Below, piece after piece: positions 45,296 through 54,786 of a DNA stretch of 64,000 nt. The notes below the pieces were generated by a model, which ran no database searches, was not told the origin of the DNA, and saw nothing but the letters and a program-made list of their open reading frames with translations. The position numbers and the translations under genes are program-made. The DNA comes from Billgrantia tianxiuensis (GTDB taxonomy: Bacteria; Pseudomonadota; Gammaproteobacteria; Pseudomonadales; Halomonadaceae), in NCBI RefSeq assembly GCF_009834345.1, contig NZ_CP035042.1:1736001-1800000 (forward strand), read 5' to 3'. Each line of letters begins with the position of its first letter. Positions within the stretch are counted from its first letter, which is position 1.

Positions 45296-45484
45296 GTCGA
45301 TTCCTGCCTCATTGTTGGTGTGTTTCTATGGGGTCGTAACGCGGTCGGCACCGCGTCATGCCACATGGATGCCTCAGGCTATCCCTACAGATCATCCGCA
45401 TAGTTCATTCACGCAGGTCATCCACGCGGATCATCCATAAGATCGGCTTTTGCTGATTGAATATCTCCTTGTGTAGGTGGTTCG

Positions 45485-46675
45485 TCATAACCGCTCGAGG
45501 ATCACGGCGATGCCTTGGCCGCCGCCCACACAGGCCGTGGCGCAACCGTAGCGACCGCCATGCTGGGCAAGGATGCGGGGCAGGGTACCGGCCAGGCGTA
45601 TGCCGGTGGCGCCCAGCGGGTGGCCTAGGGCCAGGGCGCCGCCCCAGACGTTGACCTTGGCGGGATCGAGTCCGAGCTGTCGCATGGCGTGAAGCGGCAC
45701 GGCAGCGAACGCCTCGTTGATCTCCCAGGCGTCGATCTGCTCCGGACACAGGCCGGCCTGGGCCAGTGCCTGCTGGGCGGCCGCAGCGGCTCCGGCGCCC
45801 ATGGATTCCGGGGCCACGCCCACGTCGGCGAATGCCACGATGCGGGCCAACGGCCTGGCAGCATGGCGCTCGATGGCAGCGGCCGACATCAGCAGCGTGG
45901 CGGCGGCGCCCGAGGTCAGCGGCGAGCTGTTGCCGGCGGTGACCCGGCCGCCTTCGAGAAACACCGGGTCGAGCCCGGCGAGCCGTTCCGCGCTGGTGTC
46001 GGGGCGAATGTTGGCGTCGCGCGCTATCGTTTCACCGGCGGAGTTGGCCAATGCCAGGCGTTCGCCTTCGAAGTAGCCCTCGGCGTCGGCGCGGGCCGCG
46101 CGTTGGTGGGATTCGAGGGCGAAGGCGTCCATCTCGTTACGCGCGATGCCGGCCGACTCCGCCAGGCGCTCGGCGGTGAGCCCCATGTTCAGCGCCACGC
46201 CGAGTTCGAGCCAGGGAGCGTTCTGCAAGGTACCGGGGGTGGTTAATACGCCTTCCTTGAACAGCGTGGGGCCCATCGGCACGCGGGTCATGTTCTCGAA
46301 GCCTCCCGCCATGGCCACTTCCGCCGCGCCGGCCTGGATCTCGCGGGCGGCGCTGCGCAGGGCGGCCAGCCCCGAGCCGCACTGCTGGTCGATCTGGCGG
46401 CTGGCACACGCGCGGCCATGTGGGCCGAGCCGCTGTGACAGCCACAGCGGGTAGCGGCCGCCGAAGCTCCACTGCTCCTTGACCGGCAGCGCACAGCCGG
46501 CGCTGAGATCCTCCACCGCCTGTGGGTCGAGGCCGGTGCGCTCGAGTAGGGCGTCGATCACCTTGGCGAGCAGGGCGTCGCCACGGGTGTCGGCCCAGTC
46601 GTCCACCTCCGGCTTGCGTGGGTGGGCACGGGTGAAGGCGCTGCGGGCATAGTCGACGAGGTACGCTTCCTTCAT
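45485..46675 (-). CDS. Thiolase / acetyl-CoA C-acyltransferase
   Basis: A 396-residue thiolase from ATG 46675 (AGGAG upstream); the longer frame is a shadow of the deacylase gene. The active-site Cys is in [16 protein letters not shown], the His in [15 protein letters not shown] and the second Cys in [26 protein letters not shown] and [11 protein letters not shown] are family segments. It cleaves a 3-ketoacyl-CoA to acetyl-CoA and a shortened acyl-CoA. It overlaps the deacylase stop by 4 bases. Confidence 0.92.
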   Translation of the reverse strand: MKEAYLVDYARSAFTRAHPRKPEVDDWADTRGDALLAKVIDALLERTGLDPQAVEDLSAGCALPVKEQWSFGGRYPLWLSQRLGPHGRACASRQIDQQCGSGLAALRSAAREIQAGAAEVAMAGGFENMTRVPMGPTLFKEGVLTTPGTLQNAPWLELGVALNMGLTAERLAESAGIARNEMDAFALESHQRAARADAEGYFEGERLALANSAGETIARDANIRPDTSAERLAGLDPVFLEGGRVTAGNSSPLTSGAAATLLMSAAAIERHAARPLARIVAFADVGVAPESMGAGAAAAAQQALAQAGLCPEQIDAWEINEAFAAVPLHAMRQLGLDPAKVNVWGGALALGHPLGATGIRLAGTLPRILAQHGGRYGCATACVGGGQGIAVILERL

Positions 46676-47955
46676 GAACGATCTCCTGCGGCTCTGGCCA
46701 TCTCCGCCCAGCGATGGATGAACAGCGCGTAGGTAGTCAGCACGTGACGGATCGAGCCGATCTCCACGCACTCGTCGACACCGTGGATGCGCTGGGCCAC
46801 CGGCCCGTAGCAGGTACCGTTGATTCGCCCGCTGACGTGGAAGGCGCGCAGGTCGGTGGTGCAAGTGGAGAGATAGGTGGCCGGCGGCTCGCCGAGCAGA
46901 TCCTGGTGGCAGCGCGAAAGCAGCTCGATGCCCGGCGCCTCGAGATCGACCAGATGGCCTTCGGAGCGGAAGCCGTGAAACTCCACCCGGGGCGCGGGAC
47001 TGCCGTCGGCAAGTTCGGCGTGGCGCGCCGCGATGCACCGCCGCACGCGATCCATTACCGCGTCGGGTGTCATGCCCGGCGGGAAGCCCACGCGTCCCTC
47101 GAGGATGGCATGGGCGGGCACGCTGGAGGCCCAGTTGCCCCCCTCGATCTTGCCGATGCTGAGGTTGAAGGGGCTGTCGAGCGTATCGTAGGGTGCCTGG
47201 CGCGGCAGGCCGTTGATCTCGACCTCCAGCGCCTTGAAGGCCGGCAGGTACTCGACCAGGGTCTCGATGGCGTTGCGCCCGGCACGGGTGTCGAGCACAT
47301 GGGCCGGCACGCCGTCCAGGCGCATGCGGAACCACAGCACACCGACCTGGCCGGCATAGATCCGGGCGCCGAAGGGCTCGGGAATCAGCACGAAGTCGCC
47401 GCTGTAGCCCTGGTGCAGACAGGCCAGGGCGCCGTTGCCGGTGCACTCCTCCTCGATCACCGTCTGCAGGGTCAGCGGGAAGTCGATGGTGATTCCGGCC
47501 TCGCGCACCGCCTGTACGGCCAGGGTCATGGCGGCGATCCCAGCCTTCATGTCGCCGGCGCCGCGACCATAGAGCCAGCCGTCCTTCTCCCACGGCTCCC
47601 AGGGCGGGCGGGTCCACATATCGTTGGGCTCGGCCGGCACCACGTCGAGGTGGCCGTTGAACACCAGGTGCGGCCCTGGGGCGTCGGCGTTGAGCCGGGC
47701 CACCAGGTTGTAGCGCCCCGCGCAGTCCCATTCGACGGGGGCTCGATGGGGGTGGTCGGCGAAGTCCGGGGCATCCAGCGATACCCGGGTGACCGGCAGA
47801 TCGAGGCGTTCGAACCAGCCTTCCATGGTCTTGAGTGCATCGTGCTCCTCGCCCAGCACGCTGTAGCCGCGCACCAGGTCGCGGGTCAGCGCCAGGGTGT
47901 CGTCCATCAGCGCTTCGCAGCGCGCGACGATGCGTTTCTCGATGGCGCTCAGCAT
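46672..47955 (-). CDS. M20/ArgE-DapE family deacylase
   Basis: A 427-residue metallohydrolase from ATG 47955 (GGGAGG upstream). The zinc-site motifs are LVFNGHLDVVPAEPNDMW, GRGAGDMKAGIAAM and VIEEECTGNGALACL (catalytic Glu-Glu). The lid domain contains DGVPAHVLDTRAGRNAIETL. Members remove N-acyl groups from amino acids or diamines. Its place between CoA-transferase and thiolase suggests it frees an amino acid that the aminotransferase then uses. Overlaps its neighbours by 1 and 4 bases. Confidence 0.88.
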   Translation of the reverse strand: MLSAIEKRIVARCEALMDDTLALTRDLVRGYSVLGEEHDALKTMEGWFERLDLPVTRVSLDAPDFADHPHRAPVEWDCAGRYNLVARLNADAPGPHLVFNGHLDVVPAEPNDMWTRPPWEPWEKDGWLYGRGAGDMKAGIAAMTLAVQAVREAGITIDFPLTLQTVIEEECTGNGALACLHQGYSGDFVLIPEPFGARIYAGQVGVLWFRMRLDGVPAHVLDTRAGRNAIETLVEYLPAFKALEVEINGLPRQAPYDTLDSPFNLSIGKIEGGNWASSVPAHAILEGRVGFPPGMTPDAVMDRVRRCIAARHAELADGSPAPRVEFHGFRSEGHLVDLEAPGIELLSRCHQDLLGEPPATYLSTCTTDLRAFHVSGRINGTCYGPVAQRIHGVDECVEIGSIRHVLTTYALFIHRWAEMARAAGDRS

Positions 47956-48608
47956 CAGAACCTCCCCAGTCGACGCTCGTCGACGATCAGCTCGGCCTCG
48001 GTGGCCTCGCGTAGCTCGGCCACGCTCAAGCCTTCGGCGATATCCACCACGGTGAGCCCTTGCGGCGTGACGTCGAGTACTGCCTTGTCGGTGACGATGC
48101 GTGACACGCAGCGCTCGGCGGTGAGCGGCAGGCGGCAGCGCTTGAGTATCTTGGGATTGCCGTGCTTGTCGTTGTGCGAGCACAGGATCACCAGGCGCCG
48201 GACCTTCTGCGCCAGCTCCATGGCGCCGCCGATGCCCGGCGAGAACTTGCCGGGGATCTTCCAGTTGGCCAGGTTGCCTAGCTCGTCGACCTCGAAGGCG
48301 CCCATGAAGGTGACGTCCACGCGGCTGCGGCGGATCATGGCGAAGGACATGGCGCTGTCGAACACGCTGGCGCCGGGGCGGGTGGCGATGTAGGCGCCGC
48401 CGGAGTCGATCATGTCCCAGTCCGGCGCCTCGTCCGGATGGCGTGGGCGACAGCCCAGCACGCCATTTTCGGAGTGCACCAGCACCTCCATCTCGTCGGG
48501 CAGGTAGTGGAACAGCTGCGTGGGCAGGCCAATGCCGAGGTTGACGATCTGCCCCGGGATCACCTCACGGGCGGCGCGAGCGAGGATGCGTTGCTGATCA
48601 GCCGACAT
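47955..48608 (-). CDS. 3-oxoacid CoA-transferase, subunit B
   Basis: A 217-residue class I CoA-transferase beta subunit. The catalytic Glu lies in VLVHSENGVLGCRPRH (SENG motif); the N-terminus VIPGQIVNLGIGLPTQLFHY and the segment FSPGIGGAMELAQKVRRLV match the family. It moves CoA from succinyl-CoA or acetyl-CoA to a 3-oxoacid. It overlaps subunit A by 11 bases. Confidence 0.92.
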   Translation of the reverse strand: MSADQQRILARAAREVIPGQIVNLGIGLPTQLFHYLPDEMEVLVHSENGVLGCRPRHPDEAPDWDMIDSGGAYIATRPGASVFDSAMSFAMIRRSRVDVTFMGAFEVDELGNLANWKIPGKFSPGIGGAMELAQKVRRLVILCSHNDKHGNPKILKRCRLPLTAERCVSRIVTDKAVLDVTPQGLTVVDIAEGLSVAELREATEAELIVDERRLGRF

Positions 48609-49299
48609 GGACGCGCCTCCCTTGTTCGCTGGTGTCGCGGGCGACTTCCACTACCTGGCTGACGAAGGCGCAGGGAGTGTGGATCGCCTCGAGAATCAGG
48701 CTGCCGGGCTCGTCGACCCGGTAAGCCTGGGCAATGACGGTATCGGCGGCCATGGCCATCAGCGGGTTGAAGTTGCTGGCGGTGGCACGGTAGATCAGGT
48801 TGCCGTAGCGGTCGGCGCGCTCGGCGTGGACCAGGGCAAAATCGGCGTAGAGCGCCGGCTCGATGCCCCAGGTGCGGCCATCCAGCTCGATTTCGCGGCG
48901 CTTGCCGGCGATCTCGGTGCCCTGGCCGATGTCGGTGATAATGGCATGATGACCGGCGCCGGCGCTGCGGATCTTCTCGGCGAGAAGCCCCTGGGGGAAC
49001 AGCTCCACCTCCAGCTCACCGCGGTTCATCGCCGCGATGGCATCGCGGTTGAGGCCGATGTGCGAGGTGATCAGGCGGCGTACCCGACCGGCCGCGATCA
49101 GCTTGCCGATGCCGATGCCCGGTTCGTTGGCGTCGTTCTTGATCAGGGTGAGGTCGCGTTGGCCCTGGGCCAGCAGCTCGTCGATCAGGGCGAAGGGCGT
49201 GCCCGGCGAGCCGAAGCCGCCGACCATGATCGAGGCGCCGTGCGGAATGGCGGCGATGGCCTCGTCGATGGCGCGATGTTTTCTATTGAGTAGCGTCAT
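48598..49299 (-). CDS. 3-oxoacid CoA-transferase, subunit A
   Basis: A 233-residue class I CoA-transferase alpha subunit. HGASIMVGGFGSPGTPFALI is the CoA-binding Gly-rich segment; FPQGLLAEKIRSAGAG and TASNFNPLMAMAADTVIAQA are typical of subunit A. It partners with subunit B. It lies 24 bases after the aminotransferase gene. Confidence 0.92.
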   Translation of the reverse strand: MTLLNRKHRAIDEAIAAIPHGASIMVGGFGSPGTPFALIDELLAQGQRDLTLIKNDANEPGIGIGKLIAAGRVRRLITSHIGLNRDAIAAMNRGELEVELFPQGLLAEKIRSAGAGHHAIITDIGQGTEIAGKRREIELDGRTWGIEPALYADFALVHAERADRYGNLIYRATASNFNPLMAMAADTVIAQAYRVDEPGSLILEAIHTPCAFVSQVVEVARDTSEQGRRVHVG

Positions 49300-49323
49300 G
49301 AGGGTGCCTTTTCCATCTGGCGG

Positions 49324-50673
49324 TCAGGGTGTCGCGGCCTTGGCGGTCGAGGCGGTTACCTCGCGGTCGAAGCGCAGCATGGCGCGTTCGAGCCGTACCA
49401 GTAGCTCTGCGGTGTCGGCGGCATTGATGGTCAGCGGCGGGGTAACCAGGAAGTGGTCGCCGGCCACGCCGTTCAGCGTGCGCCGCGGGTAGATCAGCAG
49501 TCCTTCCTCCCTGGCCAGCGCCGTGATGCGAGCGAAGCGGTTCTGTTCGGCAGGGAAGGGGGCCTTGGTCGTTGCATCGGCGACCAGCTCCACGCCCCAT
49601 AGCAGCCCCAGGCCGCGCACGTCGCCGACCCAGGGAAAGCGGGCCTTGAGCGCCTGCAGTCCCTCCTTCAATTCGTGGCCGCGGGCCGCCACGTTGTCGA
49701 GCACGTGCTCGCGCTGCATGGCATCGATAACCGCCAGCCCGGTGGCGCAGGCAAGCGGGTTGCCGGCATAGGTATGGCCGTGCTGGAAGCCGCCCGAGGC
49801 CATTACCGTCTCGACGATATCGGCACGCGACAGCACTGCCCCCACCGGGTAGTAGCCGGCACCGAGCCCCTTGGCGGTAGCCAGCAGGTCGGGCGTCACG
49901 CCGTAGTGCTGGTAGGCGAACCAGGCGCCGGTACGGCCGACGCCGGTCAGCACTTCATCGAGAATCAACAGGCAGCCGAACTCATCGCACAGCGCACGAA
50001 TGCCTTCCAGGTAGCGCCGGTCGAGCAGGCGCGCGCCGGTGCTGGCACCGCCCACAGGTTCGAGTACGAAGGCGATGATCGTCTCGGGGCCGGCGGCCTC
50101 GATGGTGGCACGGGTCTCTTCCAGCACTCGTGTCACGTGCCAGGCGTCGTCGGCGTCGCCATGACGATAGAAGTCGGGGCCAGGCACCTTGAGCGACGCG
50201 GTGGTGATGTCGGCGAAGGGGGCTTCCAGCGGCTCGTAGCCGGTCACGCCCAGCGCCCCCAGGGTGCTGCCGTGATAGGAGGGGCGCAGCGAGACGAAGC
50301 GCTGGCGCTGCGGCTCGCCACTGGCGACGAAGTACTGGCGTGCCAGCTTGAGCGCCGACTCCACCGCCTCCGAGCCGCTGGAGACGAAGAACACCTTCTC
50401 CAGCTGACGATGGGTAAGGGTCACCAGGGTCTCGGCCAGGGCGACCGCGGGGGCGCTCTCGAACTGGGTGCGGTAGGTAAAGGCCACGCGGTCGAGCTGG
50501 GCGAGCATGGCATCGCGGATGTCGTCGCGGCCGTGACCCAGGTTGCAGGCAATGGCGCCGGAGCAGCCATCCAGGTACTGCTTGCCGGTATCGTCCCACA
50601 GGTAGACGCCCTTGGCGTGGCTGACCTCGGGCAGGGCAGGTCCTGCTTGATAGAAGAGCGGGGATGGGGCCAT
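49324..50673 (-). CDS. Class III (omega-type) PLP aminotransferase
   Basis: A 449-residue enzyme. PLP-site markers are VFFVSSGSEAVESALKLA, SYHGSTLGALGVTGY, LLILDEVLTGVGRTG and the Schiff-base Lys in ATAKGLGAGYYPVGAV. Members act on terminal or beta amino groups with pyruvate or 2-oxoglutarate. First gene of the catabolic operon, divergent from the LysR gene across a 122-base region that carries the operator. Confidence 0.92.
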   Translation of the reverse strand: MAPSPLFYQAGPALPEVSHAKGVYLWDDTGKQYLDGCSGAIACNLGHGRDDIRDAMLAQLDRVAFTYRTQFESAPAVALAETLVTLTHRQLEKVFFVSSGSEAVESALKLARQYFVASGEPQRQRFVSLRPSYHGSTLGALGVTGYEPLEAPFADITTASLKVPGPDFYRHGDADDAWHVTRVLEETRATIEAAGPETIIAFVLEPVGGASTGARLLDRRYLEGIRALCDEFGCLLILDEVLTGVGRTGAWFAYQHYGVTPDLLATAKGLGAGYYPVGAVLSRADIVETVMASGGFQHGHTYAGNPLACATGLAVIDAMQREHVLDNVAARGHELKEGLQALKARFPWVGDVRGLGLLWGVELVADATTKAPFPAEQNRFARITALAREEGLLIYPRRTLNGVAGDHFLVTPPLTINAADTAELLVRLERAMLRFDREVTASTAKAATP

Positions 50674-50712
50674 GGGTGCGCTCGTTATCGTCTCGTTATC
50701 GTTATGTGTCGG

Positions 50713-50726
50713 TGAACGGTTGTTCA
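50713..50726. promoter_or_regulatory. Second palindrome in the LysR/aminotransferase intergenic region
   Basis: TGAAC-GGTT-GTTCA, perfect 5-bp arms. It lies on the aminotransferase side and may be an activation site or another operator. Confidence 0.4.
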
Positions 50727-50753
50727 GCAGTCTATGTAGCGAACGCCAAGTAT

Positions 50754-50778
50754 TTCAATATATGATCTTTTTATTGAA
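50754..50778. promoter_or_regulatory. LysR-type operator (T-N11-A)
   Basis: TTCAATA (50754-50760), 11 bases, TATTGAA (50772-50778): perfect 7-base arms in the standard LysR recognition geometry. It ends 17 bases before the lysR start and about 80 bases from the aminotransferase start, suiting autoregulation plus activation of the divergent operon. Confidence 0.7.
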
Positions 50779-50795
50779 TTCGATGAGTTTTAGTC

Positions 50796-51734
50796 ATGCC
50801 TGATGTCAATATCCACTCGCTCAAGGCGCTGGCGATCTTCAAGACCCTGTTCGAGGCCGGTACCGCCTCCCAGGCGGCGCGCACTCTGGGCATCACCCAA
50901 TCGGGGGTGAGCCGCTCGCTGGCTCAGCTCGAGGAGAATCTGGGGATACAGCTGTTCCTGCGCGAGAAGAACCGCCTGGTGGCGACGCCCGAGGCACGCG
51001 AGCTCTACGATGAGATCCTGCGTCTGATGGGCAACATCGAGGAGCTGCGCCACAGCGTGCTGGCGCTCAAGGAGTTCGGTACCTCGCGGCTGCGCATTGC
51101 CGCGATACCCGGACTGTCATTCGGATTCGTGCCGCGGCTGGTGGCTGGGCTGTTGGAATACAACCGCAATTTCAGCGTCAGCCTCGACATGATGTCGAGT
51201 CATGAGGTGCAGCTTGCGGTGGAGTCAAGTCACGCCGATATCGGTTTTGTCACCCTGCCGATCACCTCGCGGGTGCTGCGAGTGGAGCCCTGGTTCACCA
51301 CCGAGGCGGTGTGCCTGGTACCGCAGGGGCATGACCTGGCGGCGCTCGAGCGCATCGACGTGCAGGACTTGCGCGACCAGCATCTGGTCATCAGCAACCA
51401 GCCGAGCATTAGCACCAACCCGCTGCTCGAACTGGCCAGCCAGCACCGCGTGCGGATCGCCGGCAAGACGGAGGCCAACATCGGCACCATCACCGCCTTG
51501 GTGGCCAGCCATGTCGGCATCACGGTGATGAACCCGATCACCGCCCAGGATCAGCTTGCTCCCCGAGACGGCGTGGTGATGCGCCCCTTCTCGCCAGCCA
51601 TGACCTTCAGCTTCGGCCTGATCTACCGTGATAACTGGAAACAGGCCAAGGTGCTCGACTTCCTGCGTGAGGAGGGGCGGGCGCTGTTGGCGCACTATCC
51701 CGCTACGGTGATTTCACCGGCCGGCGAGGACTAG
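50796..51734 (+). CDS. LysR family transcriptional regulator
   Basis: A 312-residue regulator. The HTH is at 3-65 (LKALAIFKTLFEAGTASQAA, LGITQSGVSRSLAQLEENLG), followed by a linker helix and the two-lobed co-inducer domain (TSRLRIAAIPGLSFGFVPRL, VTLPITSRVLRVEPW). It is divergent from the catabolic operon and has a T-N11-A palindrome in front of it. The effector is probably the operon's substrate or an intermediate. Its stop overlaps the convergent dehydrogenase by 4 bases. Confidence 0.92.
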   Translation: MPDVNIHSLKALAIFKTLFEAGTASQAARTLGITQSGVSRSLAQLEENLGIQLFLREKNRLVATPEARELYDEILRLMGNIEELRHSVLALKEFGTSRLRIAAIPGLSFGFVPRLVAGLLEYNRNFSVSLDMMSSHEVQLAVESSHADIGFVTLPITSRVLRVEPWFTTEAVCLVPQGHDLAALERIDVQDLRDQHLVISNQPSISTNPLLELASQHRVRIAGKTEANIGTITALVASHVGITVMNPITAQDQLAPRDGVVMRPFSPAMTFSFGLIYRDNWKQAKVLDFLREEGRALLAHYPATVISPAGED

Positions 51735-52941
51735 AGTCGGCGTGTGAGTAGTGTGCCCAGCTCAGCATCGGTCAGCACCAGGGGATTGGTCTTCATGCTG
51801 CCGCCCCGAGCGCCGGCGACCACGCGTTCGATGTCGTCATGGTCCATTCCGTAGGCGCCGAGTCTCGGCATGTCGAGTCGATGGGTCCATTCGCGCAGCG
51901 TTTCGACCAGGGCATCGCAGGCATCGCCGTCGCTCAGTTCACGCTCGCCGCCGACCAGGCGGCCGACCTCGGCGTACTTGGCCAGGGCCGCTGCGTGCGG
52001 CTCGCGCTGGCGCAGCGCCGCGACGTTGACCTCGGTGGCCTCGGCGACCAGGGTGCCGCACACCGTGCCGTGGGGAATCGGGAAGAAGGCGCCCAGCGGC
52101 GAGGCCAGTCCGTGAACCGAGCCCAGGCCCGCCTGGGCCAGGGTCACCCCGGACATCAGCGAGGCGTAGGCGATCTGGCCGTAGCCTTGTTCGGCTCCGG
52201 GGTGATTCGCCTCCCAGGCCGACCAGAAGCCGCGACAGAACGCCTGCATGCCGGACCAGGCCAGGGCGTCGGTGGCGGGCTGGCATTGCGCGAGACGTAG
52301 GATTCGAGCAACTGGGTGAAGGCATCCATGCCGTTGGCGGCGATCTGCGCCTTGGGGCACCCCGCCAGTAGCTCCGGGTCGACCAGCGCCACGGCAGCGA
52401 CCAACCGCTCATCGCGGAACGACTTCTTGAACCCGTCGGCGCCCTGCACGCTGAGCACGGCGTTCTTGGTCGCCTCGCTGCCGGTACCGGCGGTGGTGGG
52501 CACGGCGATCAGCGGTACCGCCGGGCCGCGGTAGGGCAGGCCGCGGCCGACGCCTTCCAGGTGATCCATCACCGAATTGCCGGGACGCAGCAGGCCGGCC
52601 ACCGCCTTGGCCGCATCCAGCACGCTGCCGCCGCCGATGGCGACCACGACGTCGATGGCGTGTGCCCGATGTTCGGCGACGATGGCATCCACCCGCTGCG
52701 GCGAGGGTTCGCCCTCGACGGTGACGTGCCGCCAGCTCGTACCCTGCGCCTCGAGGGCCGTGACCAGTTCGCTCCAGCGCGGCGATTCGACGAAGGAGCG
52801 CCTGCCGGTGACCACCAGCACGCTCGTGCCGTAGTCGGCGATCAGCCCCGGCAGCAGCCTGAGGCTGCCGGCACTGAAGCGGATGTCCGGCAGGCGGGCA
52901 ATACGGAAGGCGTCGATACGTTCGGGAAAGGAAGCTGTCAT
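51731..52941 (-). pseudogene. Iron-containing alcohol dehydrogenase, broken by one 1-base deletion
   Basis: The first frame (from 52941) ends its family match at ESYVSRNASP; the second resumes at ATDALAWSG. Adding one base at 52276 gives 403 residues, the normal type III ADH length. NAD site: VVAIGGGSVLDAAKAVAG and VPTTAGTGSEATKNAV. Metal ligands: GMDAFTQLLESY, GSVHGLASPLG and IPHGTVCGTLV. Members include 4-hydroxybutyrate and 1,3-propanediol dehydrogenases. It may handle an alcohol or aldehyde of the neighbouring pathway; that is inference. Confidence 0.85.
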
Positions 52942-52975
52942 GGCCGGCCCGCTATTCTAGTTGTTGGATGATGCC

Positions 52976-53250
52976 GAAGCTTTGTCTGAAAAATCGGCGA
53001 GCGAAGGAAAGGGCTAGGCCCGTTCCCTACGGGCCAACGCACTTCCCACATCCCTGTGGGTCGCAAGGCAAAATTCAGCGACAAATCGGCAGGAAAGCCG
53101 ATTTGGGCAGCTCCGCTGCTCGAAGAGCGAGCGACATGGATGTCGCGAGTCTGAAGACGGAGTTTACTGGTGTAAATGAGTATTTTGATCGGACTCGCGC
53201 ACGAGCTGAATTTTAACGCAGTATGGCCAAGTGCAGCCATTTTTCAGGCA
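52976..53250. repeat. Hairpin-rich intergenic element, candidate dispersed repeat
   Basis: A 275-base stretch between two same-strand genes with five perfect short hairpins: GGCCCGT/ACGGGCC (53017-53035), CCCACA/TGTGGG (53045-53060), AAATCGGC/GCCGATTT (53083-53104), GCTC/GAGC (53118-53128) and GCGACAT/ATGTCGC (53131-53146). The two ends carry inverted CTGAAAAAT (52986-52994; rc at 53241-53249). This looks like a miniature mobile or repeat element, or a structured RNA. An open frame of 100 codons on the minus strand is probably not a protein. Confidence 0.5.
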
Positions 53251-53254
53251 TAGC

Positions 53255-54540
53255 TCAGCGCCAGCGCTCGAGGAGCTGGTAATACCACATGCCGATGGCC
53301 AGCAACGGATTGCCCAGGGCGTCGCCGAACGGCACCTTGAGGTGGCGACAGGCGGCGAAGGTGTCGAACTCCTCCATGTGGCCGGCGATCGCCTTGGCCA
53401 TGATCTCGCCGACGATGTGCGAGGTCGCCACGCCATGGCCCGAATAGCCCTGGGCGTAATAGACCTGGTCGGAAAGCTTGCCGAGCATCGGGATGCGATT
53501 GATCACGATGCCCGCCATGCCCTGCCAGGCGTAGTCGATCGGCGTACCGCGAGCTGGGGAAAGGTCGCCTCCAGGCGCGGGCGCAGCTCGGCGGCGATGT
53601 CGGGAGAGTCCTTGCCGGAGTAGTTGGCGCCGCCACCGAACAGCAGCCGGCCGTCGGCGGTGAGGCGATAGTAGTCGAGCACGAAGCGGCAGTCGTACAC
53701 GGCCAGGTCCTGCGGATTGATCGCTTCGGCCAGTCCACCCAGCGGCGCGGTGGTGACGATGCCCAGCGAGGCCGGGAACAAGCGACCGCCAAGGCGGCGG
53801 CGCTCCAGCCGGTGATAGGCGTTTCCCGCCAGCAGCACCCGCTCGGCGCGTACCGCACCGTTGGCGGTGACGACCCTGGGGGAGGGGCCGTGTTCGATCC
53901 GCTCCACCGGTGAGTCTTCGAAGATCAGCGCGCCCAGCCGTTCGGCCACACGCACCTCGCCCAGGCACAGGTTGAGCGGGTGCAGGTGCAGGTTGTAGCG
54001 ATTGAGCAGCCCGCCATGATAGCGCTCGGTGCGGATGACGTCGCGGATCTGATGCGTATCGAGCAGCTCGACATGCTCGCCCATGCCGCGCGCCTGGCAG
54101 GCGTGGAAATCGGCTCGCAGCGTCTCCATGTGGGAGGGCTTCCAGGCCGCCTGGAGATGCCCCTGCTTGAGATCGCAGGGAATCGCGTACTTCTCGACTC
54201 GTTCGCGGATGATACGCTGGCCGCGCCAGCGCAGGTTCCAGACGAAATCGTCGGCGGCCTCGCCCAGGGTGCGTCGCATCTGCTTGCGCATGGCGGCTTC
54301 GCCCGAGAGACTGCCGGTGACCTGGCCGCCATTGCGTCCGCTGGCACCCCAGCCGATCTTGTTGGCCTCGATGATGGCCACCCGGTAGCCGCGCTCGGCC
54401 AATTCCACCGCCGTGGCCACCCCGGTGAAGCCGCCGCCGACGATGGCGACATCCACCGTCTGCTCGCCTTGCAGCCGAGGATAATCCGACTCCTGATGGA
54501 TCGTGGCGGTATAGTAGGAAGCGCAGCGCGGCTTGGCCAT
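53255..54540 (-). pseudogene. FAD-dependent DAO-family oxidoreductase (PuuB-like), broken by one 1-base deletion
   Basis: From ATG 54540 the frame reads DVAIVGGGFTGVATAVELAE (FAD loop) and GASGRNGGQVTGSLSG to about residue 330, then shifts. Adding one base at 53547-53548 links ATFPQLA to GTPIDYAWQGM and gives 428 residues. The end holds YYAQGYSGHGVATSHIVGEI, the family FAD segment. Relatives oxidise gamma-glutamylputrescine or other secondary amines. It precedes the alcohol dehydrogenase on the same strand. Confidence 0.85.
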
Positions 54541-54786
54541 GGTGACTCCAAGGGTCGTCGAAAATACTCAACGCATGCTAGCACAGCCTCGCCGCTGGGC
54601 ACGTGCCGATGCGGCGTCTCAGCCACGCTGCGGGGATTTCCGCGAAGGGTGAACTTTGCGCCTCCGGCCTCAGCCGGTAGAATGAGGGTTTTCGCGTTCG
54701 GCTCGTCACCGGACTTCTCGCCGGGGCGAAGCAGGCCCTGCTCCGACCGGCTGCCCGCCAGCCCCGCTGCAAGGAATTCTGCTGCA

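Noticed and set aside
45485..47731. A 748-codon frame that would fuse the thiolase to an upstream protein
   Set aside because: The extra N-terminal part is the deacylase gene read in the wrong frame; the thiolase has its own start and ribosome-binding site at 46675.
52938..53240. A 100-codon minus-strand frame
   Set aside because: It coincides with the hairpin-rich element and has no protein features; probably a spurious frame inside a repeat.
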